Assembly: GCF_009909615.1 (NCBI RefSeq)
Contig: NZ_WWNE01000003.1
Span: 242,999-306,998 of the forward strand
Length of the DNA: 64,000 nt
Source of the DNA: Acidiluteibacter ferrifornacis
Lineage (GTDB): Bacteria > Bacteroidota > Bacteroidia > Flavobacteriales_E > Vicingaceae
Reading direction: 5' to 3'
The notes beneath the pieces are model-generated. The model was given only the letters and a program-made list of their open reading frames with translations, made no database searches and was not told the origin of the DNA. Position 1 is the stretch's first letter. The number at the start of each line of letters is the position of its first letter. Shown one piece after another: positions 9,972 to 19,032 of this stretch. Position numbers and translations under genes: made by a program.

Positions 9972-11232
9972 AGACAATCTCTTTAGTGGACACTTTATTC
10001 TCAACTGGAATATCAATTCCAACAAATGCTTTATTTAGTTTCAATGAATTAATTTCAGCGTCCAATAAGTGGTTCTCATAAATAGATGATGGAGTAGACA
10101 ATATAAACGTTTCAGTATAAACCGAACCAAACACAGCTCCTCCCAAATACAATTGACCTAGACTATAAATTAGTCCTTCAACATTCGATTCTTTTTCAAT
10201 TCTTATGAGTGCATTACTTTTGACTTCTACATCCGATGACAATTGAGCTATTGTACCAACGAAGCTACTCCCTTTGTCTATTGCTAAATACTGTCTAATA
10301 TTACTTTCATCTTTAACTAAGCATAGTACTGAAGGATAGCCGAATTTACAATCTTTTTCAACTAAAATAGTATCAGAAGCAAATGCCTGTAATTTACCTT
10401 CAAACTCCTGTTTAAAAACAATTTTTTTGGCGTAAATCAGGACATCTTTAAATGCACAAGTGTTCTCAATATAGAGGGTTCCCTTTGACTTTAAGATTAC
10501 GTTCCCTGTAACCTTCAACTGGTTTAAACGGGTTTGATCAGGCAACTGAACTACTATGGTTTTAGATGAAAAACCATTCTTAAAAAAAGCTACTTTATTC
10601 AACTCTTCTAAAGTAATAACGCTGTCTGCTATATTGGTAGACAAAAAGTTAGATATCACATTCTCATACAACTTCTTATTTAATTTTGGTAATTCACTTT
10701 TACTTTCTAAAACGTCACCATCAATCAATTTAGAACCCGCAAATCCCTTTCCATCCACATAAGCTCTCTTCACACCACTTTTTGGCAAATAAGCATTTCC
10801 TTTGATTATAGTTTTCCCACTCAATGATAAGGAGCGGTTATTATCTTTTAAGTAAAGTGAAATTCGATCGTTAAACTTATCCTTAATGCCAATAAGATAG
10901 ACCTTTCCTACGCTGTTGTTTTTCCAAACAGATTCAACGGTGATTAACTCCATCAAACCCCACCATCGCTTTGATAGCTGAATCTCGCTTTGCTCATCTT
11001 CAAATAGCTTCCTTGTTGCTTTATATGGCAATTGAAAGCTATTTTCTTCTAGCAATAAATTGACCCCAGACTGCACGTAAGACTGCTGTTTTATTCGTTG
11101 GGTATAATCTATCAATTGAAGGTTGTAGTAATAAGAAGACAATACAATGGAGCCACTAATGATTGCCAAAATGGTCACAACAAAAAGCGCATACACCATT
11201 GATGAAGCTTTTAGCATTTTAGTTCGTTTCAA
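9955..11232 (-). CDS. GspK/PilX-position protein with N-terminal helix and beta-strand-rich body
   Basis: The 425-residue protein begins with a basic stretch and one long hydrophobic helix (residues 11-33, MVYALFVVTILAIISGSIVL). This resembles a pseudopilin N-terminus but lacks a clear prepilinase motif. From about residue 130 the sequence is rich in short hydrophobic strands separated by turns (GKTIIKGNAYL, GNVILKSKGTLYIENTCAF, VLIYAKKIVF), consistent with a beta-helix or bactofilin-like fold. Its place between the MORN protein and the minor pseudopilins is where GspK or PilX would sit. I call it a secretion-machine component of unknown detail. Confidence 0.55.
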   Translation of the reverse strand: MKRTKMLKASSMVYALFVVTILAIISGSIVLSSYYYNLQLIDYTQRIKQQSYVQSGVNLLLEENSFQLPYKATRKLFEDEQSEIQLSKRWWGLMELITVESVWKNNSVGKVYLIGIKDKFNDRISLYLKDNNRSLSLSGKTIIKGNAYLPKSGVKRAYVDGKGFAGSKLIDGDVLESKSELPKLNKKLYENVISNFLSTNIADSVITLEELNKVAFFKNGFSSKTIVVQLPDQTRLNQLKVTGNVILKSKGTLYIENTCAFKDVLIYAKKIVFKQEFEGKLQAFASDTILVEKDCKFGYPSVLCLVKDESNIRQYLAIDKGSSFVGTIAQLSSDVEVKSNALIRIEKESNVEGLIYSLGQLYLGGAVFGSVYTETFILSTPSSIYENHLLDAEINSLKLNKAFVGIDIPVENKVSTKEIVCEFEW

Positions 11233-11989
11233 TGGTTGAATCCTTTTTCTTCCAGAAGTTCAATTTTTTTCTTGGCTTAACCTCTTTGGTTTTCTTTTCT
11301 CCTTTTGTTTCTTTCACTTTTGATGACTTTTTACTTTCATCCTCTTGTTTTGGCTCTACTAAAACACCTTCCTTATATTTCACTTTATCCAAAAGAACTC
11401 CTTTATCATCAAATAGAGTGATCCATCCATTTTTATTACCCGCTTTGTAAGACCCTTTTTCAATTAAAACTTCCTTTGCATTATACACTTTATATTTCCC
11501 GTTCTTCTTTCCTGATTTATAAGAATATTCGGATAGCAAATTTCCATTTTCAAAATAGGTCACCTCTTTGCCTGCTTGTTCTCCTTTTTTCCAATTCTCA
11601 ACTTTCGATTTTTGCCCATTTTGATACCAAGTCACCCAACTCTTAACTTTTAACCCATTCTCAAAATATCCTAGTTTTATTAACCTGCCTTCTTTATCTT
11701 TAATCTTGTATTCTCCGTGCAATAACTGCCCATCAAAGGCACCTTCGTTCGTCCAAATCTTATTGGAATAATACCAATGATAAATCTTTTGATCTTTTAT
11801 TTTAAAAGAGGCATCATCCACCATTTTTACATCAGCCGTAATTACACTGTCTATACTTAAGATTCTCACTTCTCTAGTATTGGTATACTCATAATCTTTC
11901 AATTTTTGAGATTTCACAACAATGGTCGAGAAAAGAAAGAAAATGGAAACACTCCAAAAAAATACGCTCTGATTAACCCTTACTTTCAT
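11219..11989 (-). CDS. Secreted MORN/YwqK-type repeat protein
   Basis: The 256-residue protein has a Sec signal peptide (FFWSVSIFFLFSTIVVKSQ). From about residue 95 it carries MORN-type repeats: GYFENGLKVKSWVTWYQNGQ, TYFENGNLLSEYSYKSGKK and NGWITLFDDKGVL. The C-terminus is lysine-rich and ends KKLNFWKKKDSTIETN. YwqK-like proteins are common in Bacteroidota, and their role is generally unknown. It overlaps the GspC-like gene by 4 bp and the next gene by 14 bp, so it is part of the secretion operon, which is an unusual partner for a T2SS or T4P. Confidence 0.75.
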   Translation of the reverse strand: MKVRVNQSVFFWSVSIFFLFSTIVVKSQKLKDYEYTNTREVRILSIDSVITADVKMVDDASFKIKDQKIYHWYYSNKIWTNEGAFDGQLLHGEYKIKDKEGRLIKLGYFENGLKVKSWVTWYQNGQKSKVENWKKGEQAGKEVTYFENGNLLSEYSYKSGKKNGKYKVYNAKEVLIEKGSYKAGNKNGWITLFDDKGVLLDKVKYKEGVLVEPKQEDESKKSSKVKETKGEKKTKEVKPRKKLNFWKKKDSTIETN

Positions 11990-12468
11990 TTCTTGTATAT
12001 TACTTTTTTCTCACTTTTATAAATCACTTGAATTGAATCTTTCTCAATTTTCAACACCTTAATCCCTTCGACCTCCTCATTCATTCGCATCAAATGATCT
12101 GAGGCATTTACTTTCAACAAAGCCACTTTCTCCTTTGAATTCTTCCGCTTGATCAAGCCTCCAAAAGTAATTGGAGGCCAAGCCAATGATTCACTTTTTT
12201 TTTGCCCTAAGATTTTTCGATTACTATTTTTTTCTACCCCATTGCTTTTGCCACTATAATTAACCCGTTGGGCTTGAAATGGATCTCTATAATTATTCAG
12301 TAATTGATATGATTCTATCTCCAACTCCCCCGCAATATTCTTGTCCATAGGTATAGAGGCTGTAATAATCGCCTCATCGAAGTCTCCAACCACGAGTTTA
12401 TATCCAATCAACCCCCAAATGACAACCACTGCAATAATTAATATAAAAAGGACACGTTTGTCTTTCAC
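11986..12468 (-). CDS. GspC/PilP-like inner-membrane connector
   Basis: The 160-residue protein has one N-terminal transmembrane helix (residues 5-26) and a short linker containing NYRDPF, a motif seen at the start of PilP/GspC homology regions. A C-terminal small beta domain follows (FGGLIKRKNSKEKVALLKV, then EVEGIKVLKIEKDSIQVIY). This resembles the HR/PilP domain that links the secretin to the inner-membrane platform. The name rests on the sequence pattern plus the position among gspD/L/M-like genes. It overlaps the lipoprotein gene by 1 bp. Confidence 0.6.
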   Translation of the reverse strand: MKDKRVLFILIIAVVVIWGLIGYKLVVGDFDEAIITASIPMDKNIAGELEIESYQLLNNYRDPFQAQRVNYSGKSNGVEKNSNRKILGQKKSESLAWPPITFGGLIKRKNSKEKVALLKVNASDHLMRMNEEVEGIKVLKIEKDSIQVIYKSEKKVIYKK

Positions 12469-13400
12469 TAGTTTATAACGAGTTTATTCAATTTTGAAAA
12501 TAATCCAATATTCTCAGCTTTATCTATTGATTTCACTTTCCAATAATAAGTTCCATCTACCAATGAATCAGAATAATTTGGATTTAGAAGCTCCTTGTTC
12601 AGAACGATATTTGTCAACGATTGATTGGAATAAAGATACAGACTGTCAACCGCAACATCATTGGAGGTTCTATTCCATTGAATGGTATAATTATTCCCCT
12701 GTAATGAATCTACATTCACTATCCCAGGTGCTCTTGGAGCAGTTGTATCAACAATTAATGCTTTGTAAGTATAATTTGTAGAAGAGTTACTATTGATTGC
12801 CTTAACTCCCCAACTGTAATTTCCTTCATTTAATACTATTGCTCCTTCCGCCACTTCAGTGCCAGTTAGCGTATCCATATAAACCAATGTACCGAACTCG
12901 TTTTCGTTTCTTATTTCAAAAACATATTGATCGGCATTATAAATGGATTGCCATCGATAACCAATACTACCATTATTAGAATATAATTTTGAAGGTGTTA
13001 ATAAAATAACAGTCACTCCATTTAAGTCAGATGTGCTGTCAATTTGAATTGTTCTTGTAGAGTAGGGAGTGACGTATCCACTGTTTTCACCTCTCACTCT
13101 CCACTGATAAACACCTGGAGTGAGGTTAAATAAAAATTGATTGGTCTCCACAATGGTATCTAATACATAATAATCCAATTGTGAAAAACTTTTACTAACA
13201 ATCTGCAAATTATACCAATCTGCCCCATCAATTTCATCCCAATTAAACACTTGGGTGGAATAGGTCGTAACTAAACTATCATTAGGGTTGGTAAGAATAA
13301 CCACCTTCCCTTCTAAATCTTCTTCTATAAATTCATCACAGGACACAAAAGCTCCTAATGCAAGGACTACCAATAAATAAAATAAATATTTTCTTTTCAT
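12468..13400 (-). CDS. Lipoprotein with three fibronectin III-like domains
   Basis: The N-terminus (LLVVLALGAFVSCDEF) is a lipoprotein signal peptide with the lipidated Cys at about residue 21. Three repeats of about 95 residues follow, each with the FN3 pattern W-x-x-x-x-x-A/D-x-Y-x-L/F and a late GxYxWxV strand (PGVYQWRVRG, EGNYSWGVKA, DGTYYWKVKS). It lies between the GspM-like and GspC-like genes with 4-bp and 1-bp overlaps. The context suggests an outer-membrane or periplasmic partner, perhaps doing the work of a pilotin. That role is inference. Confidence 0.7.
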   Translation of the reverse strand: MKRKYLFYLLVVLALGAFVSCDEFIEEDLEGKVVILTNPNDSLVTTYSTQVFNWDEIDGADWYNLQIVSKSFSQLDYYVLDTIVETNQFLFNLTPGVYQWRVRGENSGYVTPYSTRTIQIDSTSDLNGVTVILLTPSKLYSNNGSIGYRWQSIYNADQYVFEIRNENEFGTLVYMDTLTGTEVAEGAIVLNEGNYSWGVKAINSNSSTNYTYKALIVDTTAPRAPGIVNVDSLQGNNYTIQWNRTSNDVAVDSLYLYSNQSLTNIVLNKELLNPNYSDSLVDGTYYWKVKSIDKAENIGLFSKLNKLVIN

Positions 13401-13927
13401 TTTACAGATTTTAATGATTGAATATAAACCGTCGTTTCTAGATCCCTTTGCTTATTTCTAAAGTTCACTTTCACTGAAAAATCAGCAGAGACCATTTTTC
13501 CTAGGCGTTCTTTTTCTTCCAAATAATAGATCAACTCTAAAGCATCACTATAATTACTCTCAAATTTAAATACAAATGTCTCTAATTCATATCCTTTTTG
13601 AGTAGTATTGAAAGGTTCTGGAAAACTGGTTAATTTTATGTTTTTATCCTCAATGTAGCTTGATATTTTAGCCAATAAAGTGTGCTGAAAATTCTCAACA
13701 TTTTCAGAATTTCCAATCAACTGATCCAATTGTGCCACTTGATTTTCTAACTGCTGTAAAAGTTCAGGAGAATTATTTACTTCCTCCAACTGTATTGCCT
13801 TTTCTATATAATTAGCTCTAGCCTCAACGGTCTCAGAAATTGACAATTGATAGCAAACTATTAAAAAGAATATAAAAAAAGCCAATAAAGCGCTATTCTT
13901 CTGTTTATATGTAAAGTTACTTAACAC
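13397..13927 (-). CDS. GspM/PilO-like assembly protein
   Basis: The 176-residue protein has a single N-terminal transmembrane helix (ALLAFFIFFLIVCYQLSI), a coiled-coil region (about residues 38-75, QLEEVNNSPELLQQLENQVA), and a small ferredoxin-like C-terminal domain. That is the layout of PilO/GspM. It follows the GspL-like gene after 1 bp and overlaps the lipoprotein gene by 4 bp. Sequence similarity alone is weak; architecture and position carry the call. Confidence 0.6.
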   Translation of the reverse strand: MLSNFTYKQKNSALLAFFIFFLIVCYQLSISETVEARANYIEKAIQLEEVNNSPELLQQLENQVAQLDQLIGNSENVENFQHTLLAKISSYIEDKNIKLTSFPEPFNTTQKGYELETFVFKFESNYSDALELIYYLEEKERLGKMVSADFSVKVNFRNKQRDLETTVYIQSLKSVK

Positions 13928-13928
13928 T

Positions 13929-15158
13929 CTATTTTACAATTATTTTAAGCGTAAATTCTCCTACATTTCGATTCTTTATCGTTTCATAATCTATAATTCC
14001 CACTTCAGCTATCCACTCAAATGCATTGAGCTGTTGAACCCAATTATTCAAGTCTATTGTATTTTTAGATTCTCCACTTACTATTATTTCTCCAAATAGA
14101 AATGAGGGAGATTCATCCGCTTTTAATTTCTTTTTGAGTCTTGGATTAATTTCTATTTGATTCAACAATATATTTTTAGGCACCGTTGCTGCAACTCGAT
14201 CGGCTTTAAAAGCAACTAACTCCGGAGTAATCAATCCGCTCTTCTCAAAGAATACTCTTTTCTCAGCGACTTCTTTTTCAAGCTCATTTACCTTTACCGT
14301 ATTGACACTCTTTTCAGACAATTCACTTTGAACCTGATTCAATTTGGCATTGTAATAATCAAACAATAAAAAATTAACTAACAATAAAATCAAACAAAAG
14401 ATAAGTGCTGCCCAGCCTCCCAATACAAAAAGTCTCTTCTGAGTAAAATCAATCTTGTTCTTGTTGATTGCATCTGGTTGATTGCTAATTTCCGCCCCCC
14501 TGACTCCAAAATGGATCAATCCATTAAAAAATGGAACTAAATACATTGACTCCAATTCTAAGTCATCAGCAATATTTATTACTCTTGTATCCGATTCTAA
14601 ATGGTTGTCATTTTTTTCAATCGAAATAAGCTTACCATTTACAAACTTCCATTTATTCTGAAATAAGGAATAGTCGAACTGAGAAAAACTCTCCAGTTCT
14701 GAAATTGCCGATGGATTTAGTTCAAACGCTCCCAACATCAATTGGATTGGGGTTAAAGTAGCAGCACCCAAATCACTTATTATTTTATGGAGTAGGTCTC
14801 TTCTTAAAAAAGACACCCATGGTTCACCTTGAAGAATGACTCTTTGAATGTAATAATCCTCCACCTTAGCATTAGGCAATACTTGATCTAACGGATTCTC
14901 TTTGAATTCTTCCTTTAATCGAAAATGCATAATCCCCGATCCATCTATGGATAGATAAAGTGGAAGTTTACTTAATTCTAAATCACTAAACTCTTTTAGA
15001 AGTTCAAAATTTCCACTTCTCGTTACTTCAATAGCATTTCGTTCATTTTTTAGCTGACAATAAAGGTATTTCATGCCATCAGGGAGTAGTTGGATGTGAA
15101 GACCAACGACTTCCTTCCCTTTAAAAAAAGTGCTATTGTATAACTTGGACAACATCAA
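13929..15158 (-). CDS. GspL-like (PilM-PilN type) assembly protein
   Basis: The 409-residue protein has an N-terminal cytoplasmic region of about 240 residues that resembles an actin-like PilM/GspL domain (YLSIDGSGIMHFRLKEE). A transmembrane helix follows (about 244-266, LFVLGGWAALIFCLILLLVNF), then a coiled coil (NQVQSELSEKSVNTVKVNELEKEV) and a small periplasmic domain resembling PilN. This fused PilM-N layout is that of GspL, which anchors the GspE ATPase to the platform. It lies 1 bp from both gspD and the GspM-like gene. Confidence 0.65.
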   Translation of the reverse strand: MMLSKLYNSTFFKGKEVVGLHIQLLPDGMKYLYCQLKNERNAIEVTRSGNFELLKEFSDLELSKLPLYLSIDGSGIMHFRLKEEFKENPLDQVLPNAKVEDYYIQRVILQGEPWVSFLRRDLLHKIISDLGAATLTPIQLMLGAFELNPSAISELESFSQFDYSLFQNKWKFVNGKLISIEKNDNHLESDTRVINIADDLELESMYLVPFFNGLIHFGVRGAEISNQPDAINKNKIDFTQKRLFVLGGWAALIFCLILLLVNFLLFDYYNAKLNQVQSELSEKSVNTVKVNELEKEVAEKRVFFEKSGLITPELVAFKADRVAATVPKNILLNQIEINPRLKKKLKADESPSFLFGEIIVSGESKNTIDLNNWVQQLNAFEWIAEVGIIDYETIKNRNVGEFTLKIIVK

Positions 15159-15159
15159 C

Positions 15160-17079
15160 TTAATAAATTACAGTTGGCTTAATTAAAATATTCAAACGAG
15201 TGCTCCGTTTATCTCTGATTTGCTTGCCAAAAAACCACTTAATAACAGGTATTCTAGCTAATAAAGGCAAGCCCGAGCTATTGTTTCTAGTTGACTTCTC
15301 TTCCAATCCACCCAACAATATCATTTCTTGATTTTTCACCCTCAACACAGAGGTAAAACTTCTGGTTACTGAATTCGGTGGCGCCTCCGGTACTGTTCGA
15401 TCAGTAAAGTCAGATTGGTTAACTGAAATCTCCAAGGTAATTTGATTATCACCACTTACGATAGGCTTTATGTCTACAGACAAATCCGCATTTACTGGAA
15501 GATATTGGCGGGTGAAGACTGTTTGCGGATTTTGAGTGCCAATTACATTACTGGTCTCTTGCACATAATATTGTGTACTTCCAATACTTAAACTTGCTTC
15601 GGTACCATTTAGCGTCGCTAATTTGGGAGTCGATCGAATGTTAACGATTCCATCGGCTTCCATGGCTTCCAACTGCAAGTAAAAATTAGGAGTCACTTTA
15701 CCCAAGTTGACCGAACTTCCAAAATCCAAATCCACCAACATTTTGTTAATGGCAGTTGCACCAAAGTCATATTTTGTTTCTGGTGTAATCGTCCCACCAC
15801 TTGAAAGCGGTTGATAACCAACTCCTGCACTTAATCCAGTTCTCAAAAGCCGAGTTTTAGAATAATCAACTATTATGACTTCTATTGCTATCACTGGCAC
15901 TACTTGATCCAAAAGTTTTATAAATGCAGCCAATTCATCAATCACTGGTGCAGACCCGCTCAACACTAAACTGTTTAGTTCAGGAAATTCCTTGATTTCA
16001 ATGTTTGTTTTTAAATCAGTTGGAATGTGCTCCGTCATTTTATCCACGGTTCTGTGTTGCAATGGATAAACAATCGTTTTTCTTAACCCTTCATTCTTTC
16101 TTTCTCCAATCAAATAAATAGCATCACTTAGTAAATAAGTGTAATTGGTTCCTAAAAACAAGGCGTTTAATAGTTGCTCATAGGATTGATTCACTAGCTT
16201 CAATGAAGCTACTCCTGTGAGTTTGTTCTGAAAATAGTAATTCACATTTAATGCAGTAGAAACTGCTTTTATCAAATCTTCAATGGGCACTTGCTCGGCT
16301 TGCAGTGTAATGTCGTTAACTCCATTCACTTTAAGGTTCAATCCTTTTACAGGCTCTGTCAGTTTATCTAAGTTACTAATTCCTTGCATCCTACTTGCTC
16401 CATCCGCTGTTGATTCAAGTGTACGAACATAATAAATCCCCTCTTTCGTTTCTATTGATAAATCGGTATTGAAAGCAATCGTGCTCATGGCTTTCTCAAA
16501 GGGCATATCCATTATGAACAGACTGATATTTCTATCTTTCACTTGTGGTGAGATCACTATATTTTTGCCAGTTTTTGCCCCTAACTTTTTGATTAATTCA
16601 AAAAGCGACACTTCTACAATGTCTAATGATAGTCTTTGCTCTTCTTTAAGATAGGTTATGTCTAGTCGTTTTTGATTAATTGCTTCCTTGGTTGGGGCTT
16701 GATACTTACTAATAGCGATAATATTGCCTGTAAACTGAACGTCTAATTGGTAGGTTTTAGCTAAAAAAACAAGCATATCAGCAACAGAGACATTTGCAAA
16801 ATTATTCGTTAAAGAGATATTTAGACTCGGATCAACACTTATGTTCAAGCTGTTGGCATTGGCAATTCCTCTCAAAAATTCTTGAATACTCACATTGCTC
16901 ACCGACAATTCTACATTTTCCAATAAGCCAGGATTATCAACCTTCAAGGTTTCCAACGTATTTGAGATTTGTTGAATTCTATTCTGTTCATTCTCTTGAG
17001 TAAACCCAATTGGAAGAAAGAGCACATTCAACAACAACAAAAGGACCACTCCCTTACTATACAATTTATTCTTTTTCAT
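15160..17079 (-). CDS. gspD: GspD/PilQ-family secretin
   Basis: The 639-residue outer-membrane secretin has a signal peptide (VVLLLLLNVLFLPIGFTQ). Secretin/TonB short N-terminal (STN)-type modules follow: SVSNVSIQEFLRGIANANSL, a second one near 155-215 and a third near 265-325. Next come a secretin N domain and the C-terminal secretin domain (VIAIEVIIVDYSKTRLLRTG, MILLGGLEEKSTRNNSSGLP, IPVIKWFFG). Length and ending are typical. It overlaps gspE by 4 bp (ATGA). It forms the outer-membrane channel of the machine. Confidence 0.94.
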   Translation of the reverse strand: MKKNKLYSKGVVLLLLLNVLFLPIGFTQENEQNRIQQISNTLETLKVDNPGLLENVELSVSNVSIQEFLRGIANANSLNISVDPSLNISLTNNFANVSVADMLVFLAKTYQLDVQFTGNIIAISKYQAPTKEAINQKRLDITYLKEEQRLSLDIVEVSLFELIKKLGAKTGKNIVISPQVKDRNISLFIMDMPFEKAMSTIAFNTDLSIETKEGIYYVRTLESTADGASRMQGISNLDKLTEPVKGLNLKVNGVNDITLQAEQVPIEDLIKAVSTALNVNYYFQNKLTGVASLKLVNQSYEQLLNALFLGTNYTYLLSDAIYLIGERKNEGLRKTIVYPLQHRTVDKMTEHIPTDLKTNIEIKEFPELNSLVLSGSAPVIDELAAFIKLLDQVVPVIAIEVIIVDYSKTRLLRTGLSAGVGYQPLSSGGTITPETKYDFGATAINKMLVDLDFGSSVNLGKVTPNFYLQLEAMEADGIVNIRSTPKLATLNGTEASLSIGSTQYYVQETSNVIGTQNPQTVFTRQYLPVNADLSVDIKPIVSGDNQITLEISVNQSDFTDRTVPEAPPNSVTRSFTSVLRVKNQEMILLGGLEEKSTRNNSSGLPLLARIPVIKWFFGKQIRDKRSTRLNILIKPTVIY

Positions 17080-18515
17080 TGATTATTAGTAGTTAGTATG
17101 GCATAAATCTCCTCTATCGAAGTTTCTCCATTAGCAAATAGTTGAAATGCATTATCGCTCAATGTTTCTATTCCCTTCTCTTTCAGCAGTTGTTCAATAT
17201 TAAAATCATTTTGCTTGATTTTCTGTGAGATTTCTAAATCTACAGGAATTATTTCATAAATCGCCTTTCTTCCCAAATAACCTGAATAGTAGCACTCCTC
17301 ACAACCAACCGATTGATAATGCTCTTGAACTGTTTTTGGAGCTTTAAAAGTACTTGGAAACAGCGATTCATTAAAAGGTGCTACTTGCTTGCAATTGGAA
17401 CACAGCAATCGAACCAACCGTTGTGCAACAGAAGTATTTAAAGTACTCGCCAATAAAAAGGATGGAACCCCCATATCAATTAATCTGGAGATGGTTCCCC
17501 ATGCTGAATTAGTGTGAATAGTGGACAATACCAAATGACCAGTTAATGCTGCTCGAATAGCCATCTGAGCTGTTTCTCCATCTCTAATTTCACCTAGCAT
17601 AATTACATCAGGATCTTGACGCAAAAAAGAGCGCAAAGCACCTGCAAAGGTTAACCCAATATTCTCCTTTAGCTGAACTTGGTTGATTCCTTCCAACGTA
17701 TATTCAATTGGATCCTCTACGGTTAGAATGTTGGTTTTGTCTTCATTCAGTATCTTGAGAGTAGCATATAAAGTGGTCGTCTTACCTGAACCAGTAGGTC
17801 CACTGATGAGTATAATTCCATGTGGTTTTTTAATCCCTTCTAAATAGCTTGCTAATTGATCTTGCTTAAAACCTAATTTTTCAATATTGATGTCTGTGGC
17901 ATCTTTACTCAACAAACGCATCACTATTTTTTCTCCGTGAAGTGTTGGTAAAACCGATACCCGAATATCAAACTTTTGTTGATTCCGATTAAAACTGATT
18001 CGACCATCTTGTGGCAACCGCTTTTCTGCAATATCCAAATTGGCCATGATCTTCATCTTGTTAATAATGGCAGGATAATCCCCCTTTTCAATTACATAAC
18101 GCTCCAATAACTTTCCATCTATTCGAAAACGAATTCTGCAACGGTCTTCATACCGTTCTATATGGATATCACTGCTATCTATGGAGTCTGCTTCTGCGAT
18201 TAATTGAAAAATAAAATCTTCAGAATTGGGATTAAAATTACCCCTCACTTGATTGTCTTTTCGAGCACTCTTTCGGTAATACTTGCCCAATGCTGCATTG
18301 ATCACTGTTGAAGGCATTAGCTCCACAGAGACCTTTACTCCCAATAACATTTCTAGCGCTTCTTGGTGAGTAGCACCCCAAGTGCTTTCATTGGCGTAGA
18401 ATACCATCGCTTTTTCACCATTGGATTTAGGAATGATGCCATAATGCCAAGCCTGATCAGTAGTGATTAGCTGTAATAAATCAGTAGAAAGGGTTATCTC
18501 GGTTGTGTGCTCCAA
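17076..18515 (-). CDS. gspE: GspE/PilB-family assembly ATPase
   Basis: The 479-residue traffic ATPase has an N-terminal domain (about 1-90) and a core with Walker A GPTGSGKTTT (239-248). The Asp box VEDPIEY, Walker B VIMLGEIRDGET and the His box TGHLVLSTIHTN follow. A tetracysteine zinc motif (CSNC and CEEC) follows the core, as in GspE/PilB. It powers pseudopilus assembly from the cytoplasmic face. No PilT-type retraction ATPase is present in the window, which fits a T2SS-like function better than a retractile pilus. The start overlaps the A24 peptidase gene by 35 bp. Confidence 0.95.
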   Translation of the reverse strand: MEHTTEITLSTDLLQLITTDQAWHYGIIPKSNGEKAMVFYANESTWGATHQEALEMLLGVKVSVELMPSTVINAALGKYYRKSARKDNQVRGNFNPNSEDFIFQLIAEADSIDSSDIHIERYEDRCRIRFRIDGKLLERYVIEKGDYPAIINKMKIMANLDIAEKRLPQDGRISFNRNQQKFDIRVSVLPTLHGEKIVMRLLSKDATDINIEKLGFKQDQLASYLEGIKKPHGIILISGPTGSGKTTTLYATLKILNEDKTNILTVEDPIEYTLEGINQVQLKENIGLTFAGALRSFLRQDPDVIMLGEIRDGETAQMAIRAALTGHLVLSTIHTNSAWGTISRLIDMGVPSFLLASTLNTSVAQRLVRLLCSNCKQVAPFNESLFPSTFKAPKTVQEHYQSVGCEECYYSGYLGRKAIYEIIPVDLEISQKIKQNDFNIEQLLKEKGIETLSDNAFQLFANGETSIEEIYAILTTNNQ

Positions 18516-19032
18516 AATAGATGTAGTTTATGAGTAGGTCGTCGTTAAGTGGGTTAATATTAAACAAAAAGGCATTCAATAACAAGGCTATAACAAGCAA
18601 TACAGATAGCCAACCGGCCAATGGAACAGTAGTTATAGCTAGCTGACCAAATGTAATAAGAATTGCGTGAAGTAACCCGATTAAAATTAAACTTATAACA
18701 AAAAACAAAACAAAATTAAGGGGACTGAATACTGGAGTAATGGCCAAAAAAAATAGGAAGTCTCCTAACCCAAAGTGCTGTTTAAAAATATTGATCCACT
18801 TTTTTTCTTTCAAGCTGAAGTACAGGCTGACAATCATTAAATTTACAACCACAAAAAGGGTGCTAATAGCGACATTCTTTACTATTTCTATACTTGATGC
18901 TTCCTGAACCGATTGAACGAAAAATAGTAGAAATAAAAGGGGCGGCCAAAACCAATAAATTTGACGGGATTTAAAATCTTGAAAAATAACGCCGAATAAA
19001 GGAACACAAGCTAGGATGAAATACCCACTCAT
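18481..19032 (-). CDS. A24-type prepilin peptidase, short form
   Basis: The 183-residue polytopic membrane protein has the two aspartate sites expected of an A24 aspartic protease: FQDFKSRQI near residue 20, and the GxGD motif in FGLGDFLFF near residue 90. About six hydrophobic segments are visible. It lacks the N-terminal zinc/methylase half found in full PilD/GspO (about 250-290 residues), so it may cleave but not N-methylate pseudopilins. It sits between the major pseudopilin and the ATPase and overlaps each. Confidence 0.75.
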   Translation of the reverse strand: MSGYFILACVPLFGVIFQDFKSRQIYWFWPPLLFLLFFVQSVQEASSIEIVKNVAISTLFVVVNLMIVSLYFSLKEKKWINIFKQHFGLGDFLFFLAITPVFSPLNFVLFFVISLILIGLLHAILITFGQLAITTVPLAGWLSVLLVIALLLNAFLFNINPLNDDLLINYIYFGAHNRDNPFY

